Origin: Planctomyces sp.
GTDB taxonomy: Bacteria > Planctomycetota > Planctomycetia > Planctomycetales > Planctomycetaceae
Length of the DNA stretch: 34,451 nucleotides
NCBI GenBank assembly: GCA_005798445.1
Contig: SYJG01000499.1
Coordinates: 1 to 34,451 of the forward strand
Direction of reading: 5' to 3'
Below the pieces are notes generated by a model that worked only from the letters and a program-made list of their open reading frames with translations, did not search any database and was not told where the DNA came from. Numbering within the stretch: the stretch's first letter is position 1; every line of letters starts with the position of its first letter. A program made the position numbers and the translations under genes. Of the stretch, positions 26,801 through 34,451 are shown in pieces.

Positions 26801-29389
26801 CGCGCGGGAGTCGTATTGGATGCCCTACTGGGAATCGGCTCTGGCAACGCGTTGGAGACGCACGTCAAGTCGTTGATCGCCTTCAACCACGACTTGGACA
26901 TTGATGGTGACGACGTTGTCGACACTCCGGCGGACGGCAACATCGAACTGCACGACCTCGGCGGCTTGGCCGAAGACCTGGCGATCGTCGATCACCCGCG
27001 CACCGGTTCCGAGCACAAAGTCGATCTGGTCTTCGTCCACAATCATGCGAATCCACTGGAAACCGGAGATCCCGACCGGGGCGTGATCGACATCAACATC
27101 GAATTGGGCGATCTGCGAGTGCTCGAAGACGGATCACTTCCGTTGTTGGATGAGCTGATCAACGGCATCGATCCCGGCAATCTGGCCCTGGCGGCGGTGC
27201 AATCCGAAAACACGATCCGCTTGACGGCGAACACGATCGAGATCGCGGACGACTTGCTGGCCATTCAGGACGAACCCGCCACTGCCGACGAGATCTTTGA
27301 AATCATCGAGTTGAATGCGCGCGCCGACTTCTTTCTGGAGTCAGGCCGCGTCATCTCGACGGACCAAGACTATGCCGGTTCGTTGGCGTTCAGCTTCGAG
27401 GACTTGAATCAAAATCGCCTGCTCGATCTGGATGAGGACACCAACGAGAACTTCATCCTCGACTACGACGCCGATCCCAAGCCCAAGATCCTCGCCGACG
27501 ACTTCCACAAGGATGTGATTCACATCACTGCGGACTTCGACCGCAACGGGCGCACGGTTTCGACGGTCGTCGTCATCGATTCCAACTTTCCGCTTTCCCC
27601 GCTCATCGACCGCGTCATCGTGGACATGAACCGAAACGGTGTGCTCGATGTCGACCTCCAGAACAACGGCGAAGACAACAGCAACGGCTACATTAATGAG
27701 GACACGAATAACAACGGCCTCCTCGACACGGGAGAAGACACGAATCTCAACGGACTGCTGGATGTGGCCCTTGAAAATCTCAGTGAGGACGTGAATCAGA
27801 ACGGCGACCTCGACATTGAAGACACGAATAAAAATGGAGTGCTGGACCCCGGTGAGGACGTGAACGACAACGGCCGCCTCGACACAGAAGACACGAACGG
27901 CAATGGGCTGCTGGATGTGGCCAGCGACGGCAAGGTGTTCCTGGGCGAGGGGGCGACGATCAGCACGAACTCAGGCATCGAGCAGCAGGTTTCGATTCGG
28001 CCGGATGTGGGAATGACCGATACCGCATTCTTCGAACACGATCTGGTCATCGCCAGTAACTTGGAGTCGAATGGGGAAGGACCGTCGGGCGAACTGCTGC
28101 TGGGCACGATTCGGGTGCCGATTGGAAAGCCCGGCGAAAAGAATCTCATTGTGGACTTCGACTGGGGCGATTTGACGCCGCCGTTTCTGGACAACGTGCT
28201 GGCTCCGACGTTGCAGCTCGATGGGTCGTATCTCTTCGACGTGGTGATCGACAAAACCAACACGCGGTACTTGATCCCGGAAGGGGGACTGATCTACGAG
28301 TTTCCTCACGAGTACACGAACCTGGCGCTGAACTTCCCCGAAGGACAGCCTGGCCGTGTGCTTCCCTCGGATCCGTTCCTCGTGCGGTTCTCGGTCTCGC
28401 AGCACACCTCGATCTTGATCGAAGGCCGAGCGATCGCGGCACCCGACGACGAATCGATCTTGACCAACGTGCCGCTCAGCGCTCCGCTGGAACCAGGCAT
28501 CATTCCGCTGGCTCTGCTGTCCACCACCGACGTCCGCGACAATCCCGCGTTGCTGCTGCCGCGGTTTGATAATGGCGTCATTGAATTCACGATTCCAACC
28601 TCCAAGAGTTTCGCCTTGCCGCTCAATCGAGCACCGGATGCACCGCCGCCAGAGCCACCGAGATTCACCGCGCCCCCACCGGCCGCACCGACTCCTCCGC
28701 AAGCCACGACCGAAACCAACCGTGGTGCGGCCGCATCGTCCAGCGTCAGCACCGACGAGTACTTTGAACTCCGGCTCATCAACGAGGATGGTTCCCTGGA
28801 ATCCAAGCAAAAACTGAACGGCAAAAACGACGGCGAATTGCTGCTCAACAACCGCGACTTGTTCGAAGAGTTTGTGCGTGAAAAGAGCGACGGCGACTAC
28901 GAGATTTGGTTCATCACCAAAGACATCCGCGAAGGAGCGTTGATCGAACGACCCGTGATCCAATTCCGTCTCGAGAGCGGTCGAGTCTCACCGCAAAGCG
29001 ACGATGCGCTACAGCTCCTCAAACCGTTCCAACTCATCCCGATTCCTGTCGACCGGCCACCCGACGCTGACGGTAATGCGGATCGTGACGACAACGACAG
29101 GAATGCAAATGCCGAATCGAACGGTCAACCGGACGCCGACGTCCGCCTCGAAGAATCACCGGCCGACTTGCCGACAATTCAGACAATCCCCGATCCATTT
29201 TTCGATCCGACAACCGACACTGACGAATCTGAGGAATTGTCCGAGCGGCTGTCCCCATCCAGTTCCGCAGCTCTGACCGCCGGAGTCCTGTTCTTCGCCA
29301 CAACTCACCGTCGCCCAGCAACCAAAACATCATCCCTGTTTTCCAAAACCTCCCGTATCACTCGCAAACTCATCTCATCCAACTCGTAA
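20879..29389 (+). CDS. Giant secreted beta-repeat surface protein (2,836 residues)
   Basis: ATG 20879 has AAAGGA eight bases upstream. Residues 31-44 (LLRLEQRRVLNADF) are the planctomycete N-terminal motif of large exported proteins, following a basic stretch. Residues about 45-720 are beta-helix-like strands. Eight homologous repeats of about 135-165 residues follow, each with cores such as LFNNDLG, ITQAD-GVIFG, GPGTTGPV and IDIGVG-HVI-GGIVLN. About residues 2175-2195 and 2249-2352 are Asp/Asn-rich 'D-x-N-x-N-G-x-L-D' units, calcium-binding in type. A Pro-rich linker (about 2585-2615) precedes a C-terminal end with a short hydrophobic stretch (AALTAGVLFFA) and a basic tail, resembling a sorting or anchoring signal. 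Adhesion or surface-layer functions are likely; no enzyme motif was seen. A TTG at 20783 is an unlikely alternative start. Confidence 0.88.
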   Translation: MLSLHWLSRFWSPRSSEALRRERPKERRLRLLRLEQRRVLNADFSFLPNGSLTLSHVDGELSIREIGTHVEFDLAGSVWQNTGTSVLTIDNSVANHSILAVEKTDLETLRLGVMIGGADSSHNLTLETQSNALDLHLMAGSLTIQGFGDVQQVGPESFLVHDLSITADDDVTLENTNVSGSLAITAEDSILLNGTIEADSATLTASQGFIAGGGLLSAQSVDLHAETGIRGGTLTESLSLSATSISAVNLGDFDVRLSNANTHNTSVTELTTEGGDLVFAQSSGGDVTFVGGLSSGGHSGGSITLFSDGRLTIADAIDTLDSGEGTGGTLLLGNATIHREIHAGDGDITILGGDKDLLLFANVSSTGSIELQADRDVIVLDSIQADGAASDLTITADDNHDGSGGFWLKETPFETDAQLQAGRDVHIFGANLRATFDSLDSVRIDADGAAQQIVAGRDLTLLANIGAGPALAGDIILDGQQTAAGSLTVFSNHRILLGADQTVGGDVLFKNEVQLTNDVAIKSGGEIVFDRTLDDDGSDATGSALTVTAVNDVIFVDKVGANVGDRLDSLTVSDARSVDFLSSITLEGDLHVTTQSSADPSEGRINFHGAVTINAGLATGSVEIHNAGPLIISSQAEFLVAGSFTQNGFGGTELGANITTLGGDVFFSDTVLLTESVSIDSNASDGDITFRGSINSEDNGVVAEHNSLTLAAGTGEISFGSDLGAGTLGDQTLGNLTVLSAKRVVFGAFVDGAPGTAGPLTQILLDGAMDIGVGGNVVENGIIFDTGSGSINLATTDDVVRLNGPVSLLTSLNINTNTTGDGGAVTFTSAASINGESDNSNGLTIDAGRSRVVFNNDIGRTSKIGVFTITQADAGVIFGEDDTDQGPGTTGPVTTIITDGEINIGVDEHVIVGGIVLNGGLSTLRIETTDRTVRFNGPLTIESDVDINTNANFTGIPTHLQNTTFDIIGGTLTFTSDTTIDSQDGECNDLTIDVGKQQVLFNANLGVGVFGDQKLGKLTITQADDGVIFGESDVHLGPGLTGPVTAIATCEAIDIGMANHVIGGAGIVFNGGDETLHLTTEDASVRLNGAVTLNSDLEIDTNAAIDTGGGTVTFTSAATIDSETGEASNLTIDAGTEQVLFNNDLGAINPLGALTITQADFGVRFGQAGIPGESDLGQHSDELGLVNTIATDGPIDIGVGSHVITGGIVLNNGDGTLDLSTTDDTVRFNGFVTLASDVDINTNFTPLSGGATVTFTEAAMINSLRDETLDIDDNLTYDEHNDLTIDVGVAQVLFNNDIGTVQSLGALTITQADFGVIFGQSDTDLGPGTTGPVGWIITDDAIDIGVGDHVIDGAGIVLNAGVESQLIATTDDTVRFNGAVRLGTNLDINTNATGTGGTVTFTESATIDSETGQFYDLTIDVGTQQALFNNNLGESQSLGTFTIEQADAGVIFGENEERQGPGTTGPVTIITTSGPIDIGVGEHVIAGGIVFNAGEGLLLITTAGDPPPLLPEPDQLPLPELPRPVRFNGPITLISDVEINTHSDGFATEDDTTTDTTFFIGGRTVLFTSAATIDSGPLGEAQNLTIDAGTQQVLFNNNLGEINPLGQLTITQADDGVIFGQTDTDQGPGTTGPVTIIATDDAIDIGVGTNTITASARDADGGETGIIVGIVFNAGGDTLQITTTDDPIRLNGPITLQSNLDINTNTSGIGDDVTFTSAATIDSQATPDDEHNDLVIDVGTGALFFNNNIGATQSLGSFTITQADSGVTFGQDDQFERPGLLGPVNTIITEGPIDIGVGDNVITDGIHLNGGLQPVSELIPVLIESHLDSIRFNGLIVSQVEPLDMDGIPVHLPEVDLTINAATGVLLTNASGILTDDYNVVINGDTDDDSVGDVVMEEQTRILAEAGFINLRGSNVMLGEIETTNGNRVGDTNPAVRITATFGAIVDINDFFDEDMHLVEGLNIVARTVASDTDRAGVVLDALLGIGSGNALETHVKSLIAFNHDLDIDGDDVVDTPADGNIELHDLGGLAEDLAIVDHPRTGSEHKVDLVFVHNHANPLETGDPDRGVIDINIELGDLRVLEDGSLPLLDELINGIDPGNLALAAVQSENTIRLTANTIEIADDLLAIQDEPATADEIFEIIELNARADFFLESGRVISTDQDYAGSLAFSFEDLNQNRLLDLDEDTNENFILDYDADPKPKILADDFHKDVIHITADFDRNGRTVSTVVVIDSNFPLSPLIDRVIVDMNRNGVLDVDLQNNGEDNSNGYINEDTNNNGLLDTGEDTNLNGLLDVALENLSEDVNQNGDLDIEDTNKNGVLDPGEDVNDNGRLDTEDTNGNGLLDVASDGKVFLGEGATISTNSGIEQQVSIRPDVGMTDTAFFEHDLVIASNLESNGEGPSGELLLGTIRVPIGKPGEKNLIVDFDWGDLTPPFLDNVLAPTLQLDGSYLFDVVIDKTNTRYLIPEGGLIYEFPHEYTNLALNFPEGQPGRVLPSDPFLVRFSVSQHTSILIEGRAIAAPDDESILTNVPLSAPLEPGIIPLALLSTTDVRDNPALLLPRFDNGVIEFTIPTSKSFALPLNRAPDAPPPEPPRFTAPPPAAPTPPQATTETNRGAAASSSVSTDEYFELRLINEDGSLESKQKLNGKNDGELLLNNRDLFEEFVREKSDGDYEIWFITKDIREGALIERPVIQFRLESGRVSPQSDDALQLLKPFQLIPIPVDRPPDADGNADRDDNDRNANAESNGQPDADVRLEESPADLPTIQTIPDPFFDPTTDTDESEELSERLSPSSSAALTAGVLFFATTHRRPATKTSSLFSKTSRITRKLISSNS
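23030..26330 (+). repeat. Eight tandem-like coding repeats within the giant protein
   Basis: The (I/M)(D/N)IG(V/M) block of each unit lies near 23185, 23585, 24035, 24460, 24905, 25305, 25805 and 26255, a spacing of about 400-500 bases. Several stretches repeat nearly identically at DNA level (for example GATCGACATCGGCGTCGGC). The copies are diverged enough to be read as protein repeats rather than recent duplications, except in the conserved cores. Confidence 0.85.
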
Positions 29390-30140
29390 CTTCCTTCGCA
29401 CCTTCGCGGGCAAAAGTTTTTGACCACAAAGGCACGAAGGCACGAAGAAGACAGAAGGCAATGGGGAGAAGGCCGCCAGCAGTACAGCCCAACCAATCAA
29501 TTTGGGTTCTCCGCCATTGGTGTTGTTTTGACGGAGGACTCACGCAAAGGCGCAAAGAGGAAGATTCCCTGGATTTCAGCACTTTGCGCCTTCGCGCCTT
29601 GGCGTGAGTCCTCTTCGGCCAATCCCCTTTTCAACAGGAATGGCGGAGAGCCAAAAAACAAAGCCAACAGGCGAGCCGGGCGGCGTCAGCCCCCGGACAA
29701 ATCCAATCTCCTTCTCTTCATGTTTCCTTTGTGCCTTTGTGGTCAAAAATCTTCCCCCCCCGCGATCTGTCGCCGAACATCAACACCTCTTGTCAAGCCG
29801 AACGCTCGCACGTTCACGAATCTGAACAACTCCAGAATTCAACCGAAACTTTGAAAATGATTCTTGTTTTTGCCTATTCCCGCTAGTTAGTTTGGCCCGC
29901 CGACGTGAATCACACAGGGAATTCAGGGTTTCCCGCCACTGTGGCCAGTGATTTGCCCCGGTTTTTGAGGAGAGGACTTTTCCAACCGTGTCACCTCCGT
30001 GCCGTGCCCGTCAGGGGGCGGCGGCTGACGACAACCCGAGCCACCCCCCTCACGGTCACGGCCCGGCTGAGAAATAACCTCGATTCGCGTGTCAAACAAA
30101 CTGTTCTCGCTTCCATTTCTTCTTCCAAGGAACAAAAGCA
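29390..30140. other. Gap between the two giant genes with nested inverted repeats
   Basis: No gene was found. Outer arms at 29416-29440 and 29727-29752 share a motif GACCACAAAGGCACGAAG/inverse. Inner arms 29534-29557 (GAGGACTCACGCAAAGGCGC...) and 29582-29613 are inverted copies, the second with a duplicated GGCGCGAA block. A GC-rich repeat (GGCGAGCCGGGCGGCGTCAG) is near 29670. Further on, a strong stem lies at 30001-30062 in front of the next gene. Confidence 0.7.
30001..30062. promoter_or_regulatory. Strong stem-loop in the leader region of the second giant gene
   Basis: The 18-base arms 30001-30018 (GCCGTGCCCGTCAGGGGG) and 30045-30062 pair at 16 of 18 positions with a 26-base loop, ending 78 bases before the start codon. 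It may be a structured 5' leader or a palindromic insertion; a regulatory role is only a possibility. Confidence 0.4.
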
Positions 30141-33100
30141 ATGTCGAAGTCTCTCTGGTCTCGTTCGGTTTGGAATTCATTGTTCGGTCGCACAAGCTCG
30201 AAACGCTTGGCGAAAGTGCGCCGCAACGGGCAGCGGGTCAATTTGAAGGCCAGTGCCCCGATGGAGACCCTGGAAGAACGCGTCGTGCTCGCGGCGGAAG
30301 TCGCGTTCAACTCAGGAACGAACGTGCTCACCGTGACGGACCTTGCGGCGGGAGGCAGCGCAATCACCATCAATTCCGGTTCCGTCTACACCGACATCCT
30401 GGTGGATGGAAAATTCCAAACGCGTTTGTTGGAAGCGAACACGGACAATATCGGCACGATCACTTTCACGGGTGGAGCCGGGACCGACACGCTTTCGGTG
30501 AACGGCGTCAATGGATTGAACGGAAAAGTGACGATCAATCTCACGACCACCGAGCGAATTCTGTTGAACACCAAGACGACGACCATCACTTCCGATGAAA
30601 CCGATCTGGCGTTTGGCAAGAGCACAGTCGCGGGTGCCCTGACGGTGTCCGCCGTCGGCAATGTGACGCAGTTCGGAAAAGTGAATGTTTCCGGTGAAAC
30701 CAACATTGATGCGGACGTCGCCGACAGCATCACGCTGTCCTCCTCCGGAAACTCGTTCGGCCGATTGCTGCTCATCGGCAGCAGCGTGAACATCAACGAA
30801 GCCGGTCCGACCAATCTCGGTCTGGTCACGACAGCGGCGGCGGGATCGCTGACCGTCAAGTCCACTGGAGCGATCAGCGACAGCGGAGTGATCACGGCGG
30901 GCACGGGTGGAACCACCCTGACCGCCAGCGGCAATTCGATCACGTTCGATGAAGCCACCTCGTCGTTCGCCGGTGTTTTGGCCGCCAAGGGCACGAACAT
31001 TTCCATCGACAACAACGTCGCCACCGACCTCGGCAACATCACTGCCACCGGAACATTTACACTGACCTCGAATGGAGCCGTGGCTCATACGGCCGGCAAC
31101 GTGAAAGTCACTGGTGCGGCCACGATCACCACGGACACACCTGCCACAAATGACATCACCATCACGGTTGGGACGAATAATTTTGGCTCGCTCTCGTTGA
31201 CTGGAAACGACGTCAGCATCACCGAAAAGAGCTCGATGGACTTGGGGACGACGACGGCCACCGGTGATCTGACGGTGATCGCCAAGGGAGCCATCACCGA
31301 CTCCGGCCAAATCGACGTGGATGACGATGCGTCGTTCACGACCACGGGCAACAGCGACATTACGCTGGATGAATCGACCTCGACCTACGGTGCTGCGTTC
31401 GGCAATCAACTGGCGCTGACGGGCCGGAACATTTCGGTGCTCAACAATGCAACGGCCACCGACCTGGGCATTGTTTCGGCGAAAGGAACCTTCACGCTCG
31501 ATTCGACGAATGGTGCCGTCACGCAAGCCAACACCGCCACGGTGATCGGTCGGGCCACGGTGACTGCGGCCAACGGGACAGCGGATATCACTCTGGACGA
31601 TGTTGCGAATACCTTCGGTTCGGTTTCCGTGTTTGGCGATGATGTCGAAATCGTCGAAGTCGGTGCCATGAACCTCTTCACTTCAGAGATTGCTGGCGAC
31701 CTCACTTTGGATGCGACTGGTGCTGCCGGCGCTGTCACCGATAGCGGCACGATTCAAGTCGGCGGTGATACTGACATCGATGCGACTCTGGCCATCACGC
31801 TGGATACGTCCGATTCGTTCTACACCGGAGGTATTACTCTGGACGGGACCAATGTGGCGATCACGAATGTTCTCGAAACCGACTTCGACTCCGTCGTGGC
31901 CACGGGCGACTTCACGGTGATTTCTGATGAGGACGTGACCGATACCGGTACGGTGCTTGTGACCGGCCGTGTGACCGTGACGACTCCCGAAGATATTATC
32001 TTGGACAGCGCGAACACGGCTGCTTCGATCGCCCTCAGCGGCGGTGGCGGAGGAGTCGGTGAAGTCAGATTCGTGGACAGTGCGGGCGGTTTGGACATCG
32101 TTTCCGCGTCGTCCGTGGGAAATTTGATCGTGACTACCACGGGCGCTCTCTCGGACAGCGGCACCGTGACCGTCACTGGCGACACGACGCTCACCGCGAC
32201 CGGCGGCTCGATGATCCTGAATTCCGCCGCCTCGACGTATAGCGGAACAGTGACCGTCACCACGGCGACGCTCCTCACCCTGGTCGATAGCGACAGTAAC
32301 TTGACTCTGCCCACCGTAACGCTCACCGGGTCCGGTGCAGTGAACCTGACGGCTGGCGGCGATATCACGGTCACCACGATCGCCGGACTCGGCGCTTCAC
32401 TGGCCATGAATGGTGGTTCGAGCGGAAGTCTGTCCCTGACATCAACGACCGTGGTCAGTAACCTCAGCCCGGTGACGTTGACTGGCGTGAATGCGACTTT
32501 GTCACTGACCGGTGCGGAGCGCACGATCGGTTTGGGAAATGATTCGCTGAGTGGTACGTTCAGCCTGACGGGGACTGCTGTCGGTGTTGTTTCGCAAGTT
32601 GCGAGCACGAAGCTGACCGTCGCCGGACAGGTGACGATCGACACCACTGCGGCCACAGACGACAACATCACGCTGAGCAACATCGGCAACACGTTTGGAA
32701 CTCTCGTGTTGACGGGTGTTGATTTGAGCGTCCGCGAAGCAGCGGCGACCAATTTTGGTGCCACCACCGCGAGCGGGACTTTGACGGTGATTTCGAGTGG
32801 AGCCGTGTCCGACAGCGGTACCATGCTGATTGATGGGACGACCTCGGTGACGGCCACCGGCAACGACATCGCGCTGGATTCGGCGGCGAACAGCTTCGAC
32901 GGAGCACTGACTCTGACCGGAGCCAACGTCACGATTCAAGACGATACAACGACGGTGCTCGCGGCTCTCACCGCTACTGGCACGTTCACGTTGACCACGG
33001 CGACCGCCGTGACTCAGACGGGTGACGTGGTCGTGGGTGGTTTGGCCACGATTACAACCGGAACGACCATCGACCTCGACACAGCAGCCAATACGATCAA

Positions 33101-34073
33101 CTTCGGTTCGCTGGCGTTGAGCGGCACGGCGATCGACATTCAGGAAGACAGCGCGACGAACTTCGCTTCGGTCAGCGGAACCACGCTCGACGTGGTGTCG
33201 GCCGGTGCGATCACCGACAGCGGAACGCTGACGGTGGCCGATTCGACCTTCAAGGCCGGTACGACGGGCCTCGAAAACATCACCCTCGACGATCCCTCAT
33301 CAACCTTCGGCAACCTCACGTTAGACGGCGGTACTGTGACGCTGGTCGAAAACGCTGCGACGGTTCTGACCGATGGAGCGACCTCGATTGCCGGTGGTGC
33401 CGCCGCCAACCAGGCCGACGGAAACATGACGATTACTTCGGCGGGTGCCGTGGACCACCTCGTGGGAACTTTGACGGTCCTGGGCCAATTGAACATCAAC
33501 TCCAATAGTGGAACGGGAGCCGTCACTTTGGCGGGCGGTACGGACAACTTCAATTCGCTGTCGATCACCGCCGGCTCAGCGACCGTCGATGAAGATTCGG
33601 CGACGACTCTGGCCACGACGACGGTCACCGGAGCCTTCACCTTGACCACGGCGGGCGATGTCGATGACAGTGGCGTCCTGGCCCTTGGTGGAACCACCAC
33701 GATTACCACTTCGGCCGGCGGTGATATCACGCTGGATGAGGTCGGCTCCACCTTCAACTCGATTGATCTGTCCGGCGGAGATGTGACGATCCTGGCCTAC
33801 TCTGGTCTGACAATTATTGATGCCGACGCCACAGCCGGCGATCTCATCATCATCGCCAGCGGTGGCATCACCGACGGCGGAGTCGCCCGGACCATCAGTG
33901 CCACCAGCGACATCTTCATCCAAGCGGGTTTGGACACGGCCGATCCGACGCGCGAACTCGACCCGACCGACCCGGTCGATTTCGCGATGCTCAACGCCCT
34001 CGACCTGGCCTTCTCCGATCCGACCTTCGGTGCCACGGAAACCTACGTCGGCTCGATCGTCAACCACCTGTAA
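30141..34073 (+). CDS. Giant secreted Thr-rich beta-repeat protein (1,310 residues)
   Basis: ATG 30141 lies about ten bases after AAGGA. A basic, non-classical leader is followed by METLEERVVLAA (residues 41-52), the planctomycete N-terminal export motif. The body consists of about 17-20 degenerate 55-70-residue units with the pattern 'A-T-D-L-G-x-(I/V)-x-A-x-G-T-L-T-V-x-S-x-G-A-V-T-D-S-G', followed by an 'I-x-L-D-x-x-x-N-x-F' strand, as in parallel beta-helix adhesins. The composition is heavy in Thr, Gly, Ala, Asp and Ser. The C-terminus (residues about 1225-1310) is less repetitive (ADPTRELDPTDPVDFAMLNA) with no hydrophobic anchor. It shares the motif and style with the preceding giant protein, suggesting related cell-surface jobs. 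Confidence 0.88.
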   Translation: MSKSLWSRSVWNSLFGRTSSKRLAKVRRNGQRVNLKASAPMETLEERVVLAAEVAFNSGTNVLTVTDLAAGGSAITINSGSVYTDILVDGKFQTRLLEANTDNIGTITFTGGAGTDTLSVNGVNGLNGKVTINLTTTERILLNTKTTTITSDETDLAFGKSTVAGALTVSAVGNVTQFGKVNVSGETNIDADVADSITLSSSGNSFGRLLLIGSSVNINEAGPTNLGLVTTAAAGSLTVKSTGAISDSGVITAGTGGTTLTASGNSITFDEATSSFAGVLAAKGTNISIDNNVATDLGNITATGTFTLTSNGAVAHTAGNVKVTGAATITTDTPATNDITITVGTNNFGSLSLTGNDVSITEKSSMDLGTTTATGDLTVIAKGAITDSGQIDVDDDASFTTTGNSDITLDESTSTYGAAFGNQLALTGRNISVLNNATATDLGIVSAKGTFTLDSTNGAVTQANTATVIGRATVTAANGTADITLDDVANTFGSVSVFGDDVEIVEVGAMNLFTSEIAGDLTLDATGAAGAVTDSGTIQVGGDTDIDATLAITLDTSDSFYTGGITLDGTNVAITNVLETDFDSVVATGDFTVISDEDVTDTGTVLVTGRVTVTTPEDIILDSANTAASIALSGGGGGVGEVRFVDSAGGLDIVSASSVGNLIVTTTGALSDSGTVTVTGDTTLTATGGSMILNSAASTYSGTVTVTTATLLTLVDSDSNLTLPTVTLTGSGAVNLTAGGDITVTTIAGLGASLAMNGGSSGSLSLTSTTVVSNLSPVTLTGVNATLSLTGAERTIGLGNDSLSGTFSLTGTAVGVVSQVASTKLTVAGQVTIDTTAATDDNITLSNIGNTFGTLVLTGVDLSVREAAATNFGATTASGTLTVISSGAVSDSGTMLIDGTTSVTATGNDIALDSAANSFDGALTLTGANVTIQDDTTTVLAALTATGTFTLTTATAVTQTGDVVVGGLATITTGTTIDLDTAANTINFGSLALSGTAIDIQEDSATNFASVSGTTLDVVSAGAITDSGTLTVADSTFKAGTTGLENITLDDPSSTFGNLTLDGGTVTLVENAATVLTDGATSIAGGAAANQADGNMTITSAGAVDHLVGTLTVLGQLNINSNSGTGAVTLAGGTDNFNSLSITAGSATVDEDSATTLATTTVTGAFTLTTAGDVDDSGVLALGGTTTITTSAGGDITLDEVGSTFNSIDLSGGDVTILAYSGLTIIDADATAGDLIIIASGGITDGGVARTISATSDIFIQAGLDTADPTRELDPTDPVDFAMLNALDLAFSDPTFGATETYVGSIVNHL

Positions 34074-34122
34074 CCGTCGCCCACGCCCCACGGCGTGCCG
34101 ACCATCAACCACAAAACGCTCG

Positions 34123-34155
34123 ACCGCACTCAGCCACTGCTGGGTGCGGTTTTTT
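34123..34155 (+). terminator. Intrinsic terminator of the second giant gene
   Basis: Arms ACCGCACTCAG (34123-34133) and CTGGGTGCGGT (34140-34150) pair over 11 positions with one G-U pair and a six-base loop, followed by six T's (34150-34155). It is 50 bases past the stop codon. Confidence 0.88.
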
Positions 34156-34382
34156 GTTGCTCCGCGCTCGGCGCGGGTCGCGTTCGGCGCGGGTCTCCCG
34201 ACCCCGCCGCTTCGTGGGACCGCAGGTCTCCCCGGCCGTTGGACGGTCGGTCATCACCCAAAGGCACGAATCCGTCAGCACGACGCGCCAGCGAGTGTTT
34301 GTTCGACACGAACCACTCGCTGCTATGTGGCGGTTTGTCAAATGGGTGAAGGGGAGTTGGGACGGAATTCACGAGCAGGCTG
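34156..34382. repeat. Intergenic repeats downstream of the giant gene
   Basis: The GGCGCGGGTC block occurs twice in a row (34170-34194), continuing to GACCCCGCC, a repeat of a kind scattered through planctomycete genomes. Further on, AGCGAGTG (about 34292) and CACTCGCT (about 34315) are inverted around a short spacer. No gene was seen. Confidence 0.6.
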
Positions 34383-34451
34383 CTATTCGTGTCGTCTTTC
34401 GGTGAGGAAAGAGACCAGTTCAACGATACGCGGGAGACGGAACAGACTGGC
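34383..34451 (-). CDS. Possible C-terminal end of a gene cut by the window edge
   Basis: The minus strand is open from the window end for 22 codons to a TAG at 34385-34383, reading SLFRLPRIVELVSFLTERRH near its end. This looks like an ordinary protein tail, but the length is too short to support a gene or a function. Confidence 0.25.
   Translation of the reverse strand, partial: ASLFRLPRIVELVSFLTERRHE

Noticed and set aside
29420..29854. A 144-residue frame in the intergenic repeats
   Set aside because: Encoded almost wholly by inverted repeat arms (repeated KARRHEE-type peptide); no domain or start signal.
30312..31526. A 404-residue open frame antisense to the second giant gene
   Set aside because: Shadow frame created by GC-rich codon choice in the repeats; no start signal or family pattern.

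Overview
The window looks like a chromosomal segment of a member of the Planctomycetota. The basis is: two very large secreted proteins that open with the planctomycete-type N-terminal 'LE-x-R-x-(V/L)-L' segment (20879-29389 and 30141-34073); a DUF1570-type metalloprotease; a small basic Lys/Arg-rich protein next to a cold-shock gene; a 483-residue protein with a planctomycete-style aromatic/Cys C-terminal domain; and many short palindromic repeats between genes. No rRNA, convincing tRNA or CRISPR array was seen.

Layout. 1-140: the left end of an IS3/IS66-type element (start of a transposase gene). 143-6069: housekeeping genes, namely a SAM methyltransferase, a tail-specific (S41) protease, a secreted HExxH protease and an RsmC-like methyltransferase. 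6096-6731: a decayed amidohydrolase. 7017-10154: the most interesting block, a compact candidate RiPP (ribosomally made, modified peptide) operon. It holds a 43-residue precursor ending in three Cys-Cys-Arg units, a DUF692/MNIO iron oxidase, a partner protein and an ABC exporter membrane domain without an ATPase. 10201-13844: a CBS-pair protein, a lipoprotein, a short-chain dehydrogenase, a small secreted protein and a 41-residue zinc-ribbon protein. 14530-16396: a class I amidotransferase-like (C26) protein that lacks its nucleophilic cysteine, a small basic protein, a cold-shock protein and a LolA-like remnant. 16406-20200: metG and a Pro/Glu-rich anchored protein. 20879-34073: two giant beta-repeat surface proteins, the second followed by a clear intrinsic terminator.

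How the genes may work together. In the 7017-10154 block each gene has its own well-placed ribosome binding site and all point the same way, which fits one transcript. The inferred order of action is precursor recognition by the partner, oxidation of the cysteines by the iron enzyme, then export. The second theme is short palindromic elements of several families. One of them (consensus arms GGCGAGCGGAGG...CCTCCGAGT) sits in frame inside metG and at the head of the broken amidohydrolase, recalling the Rickettsia palindromic elements. Another palindrome supplies the stop codons of two convergent genes.
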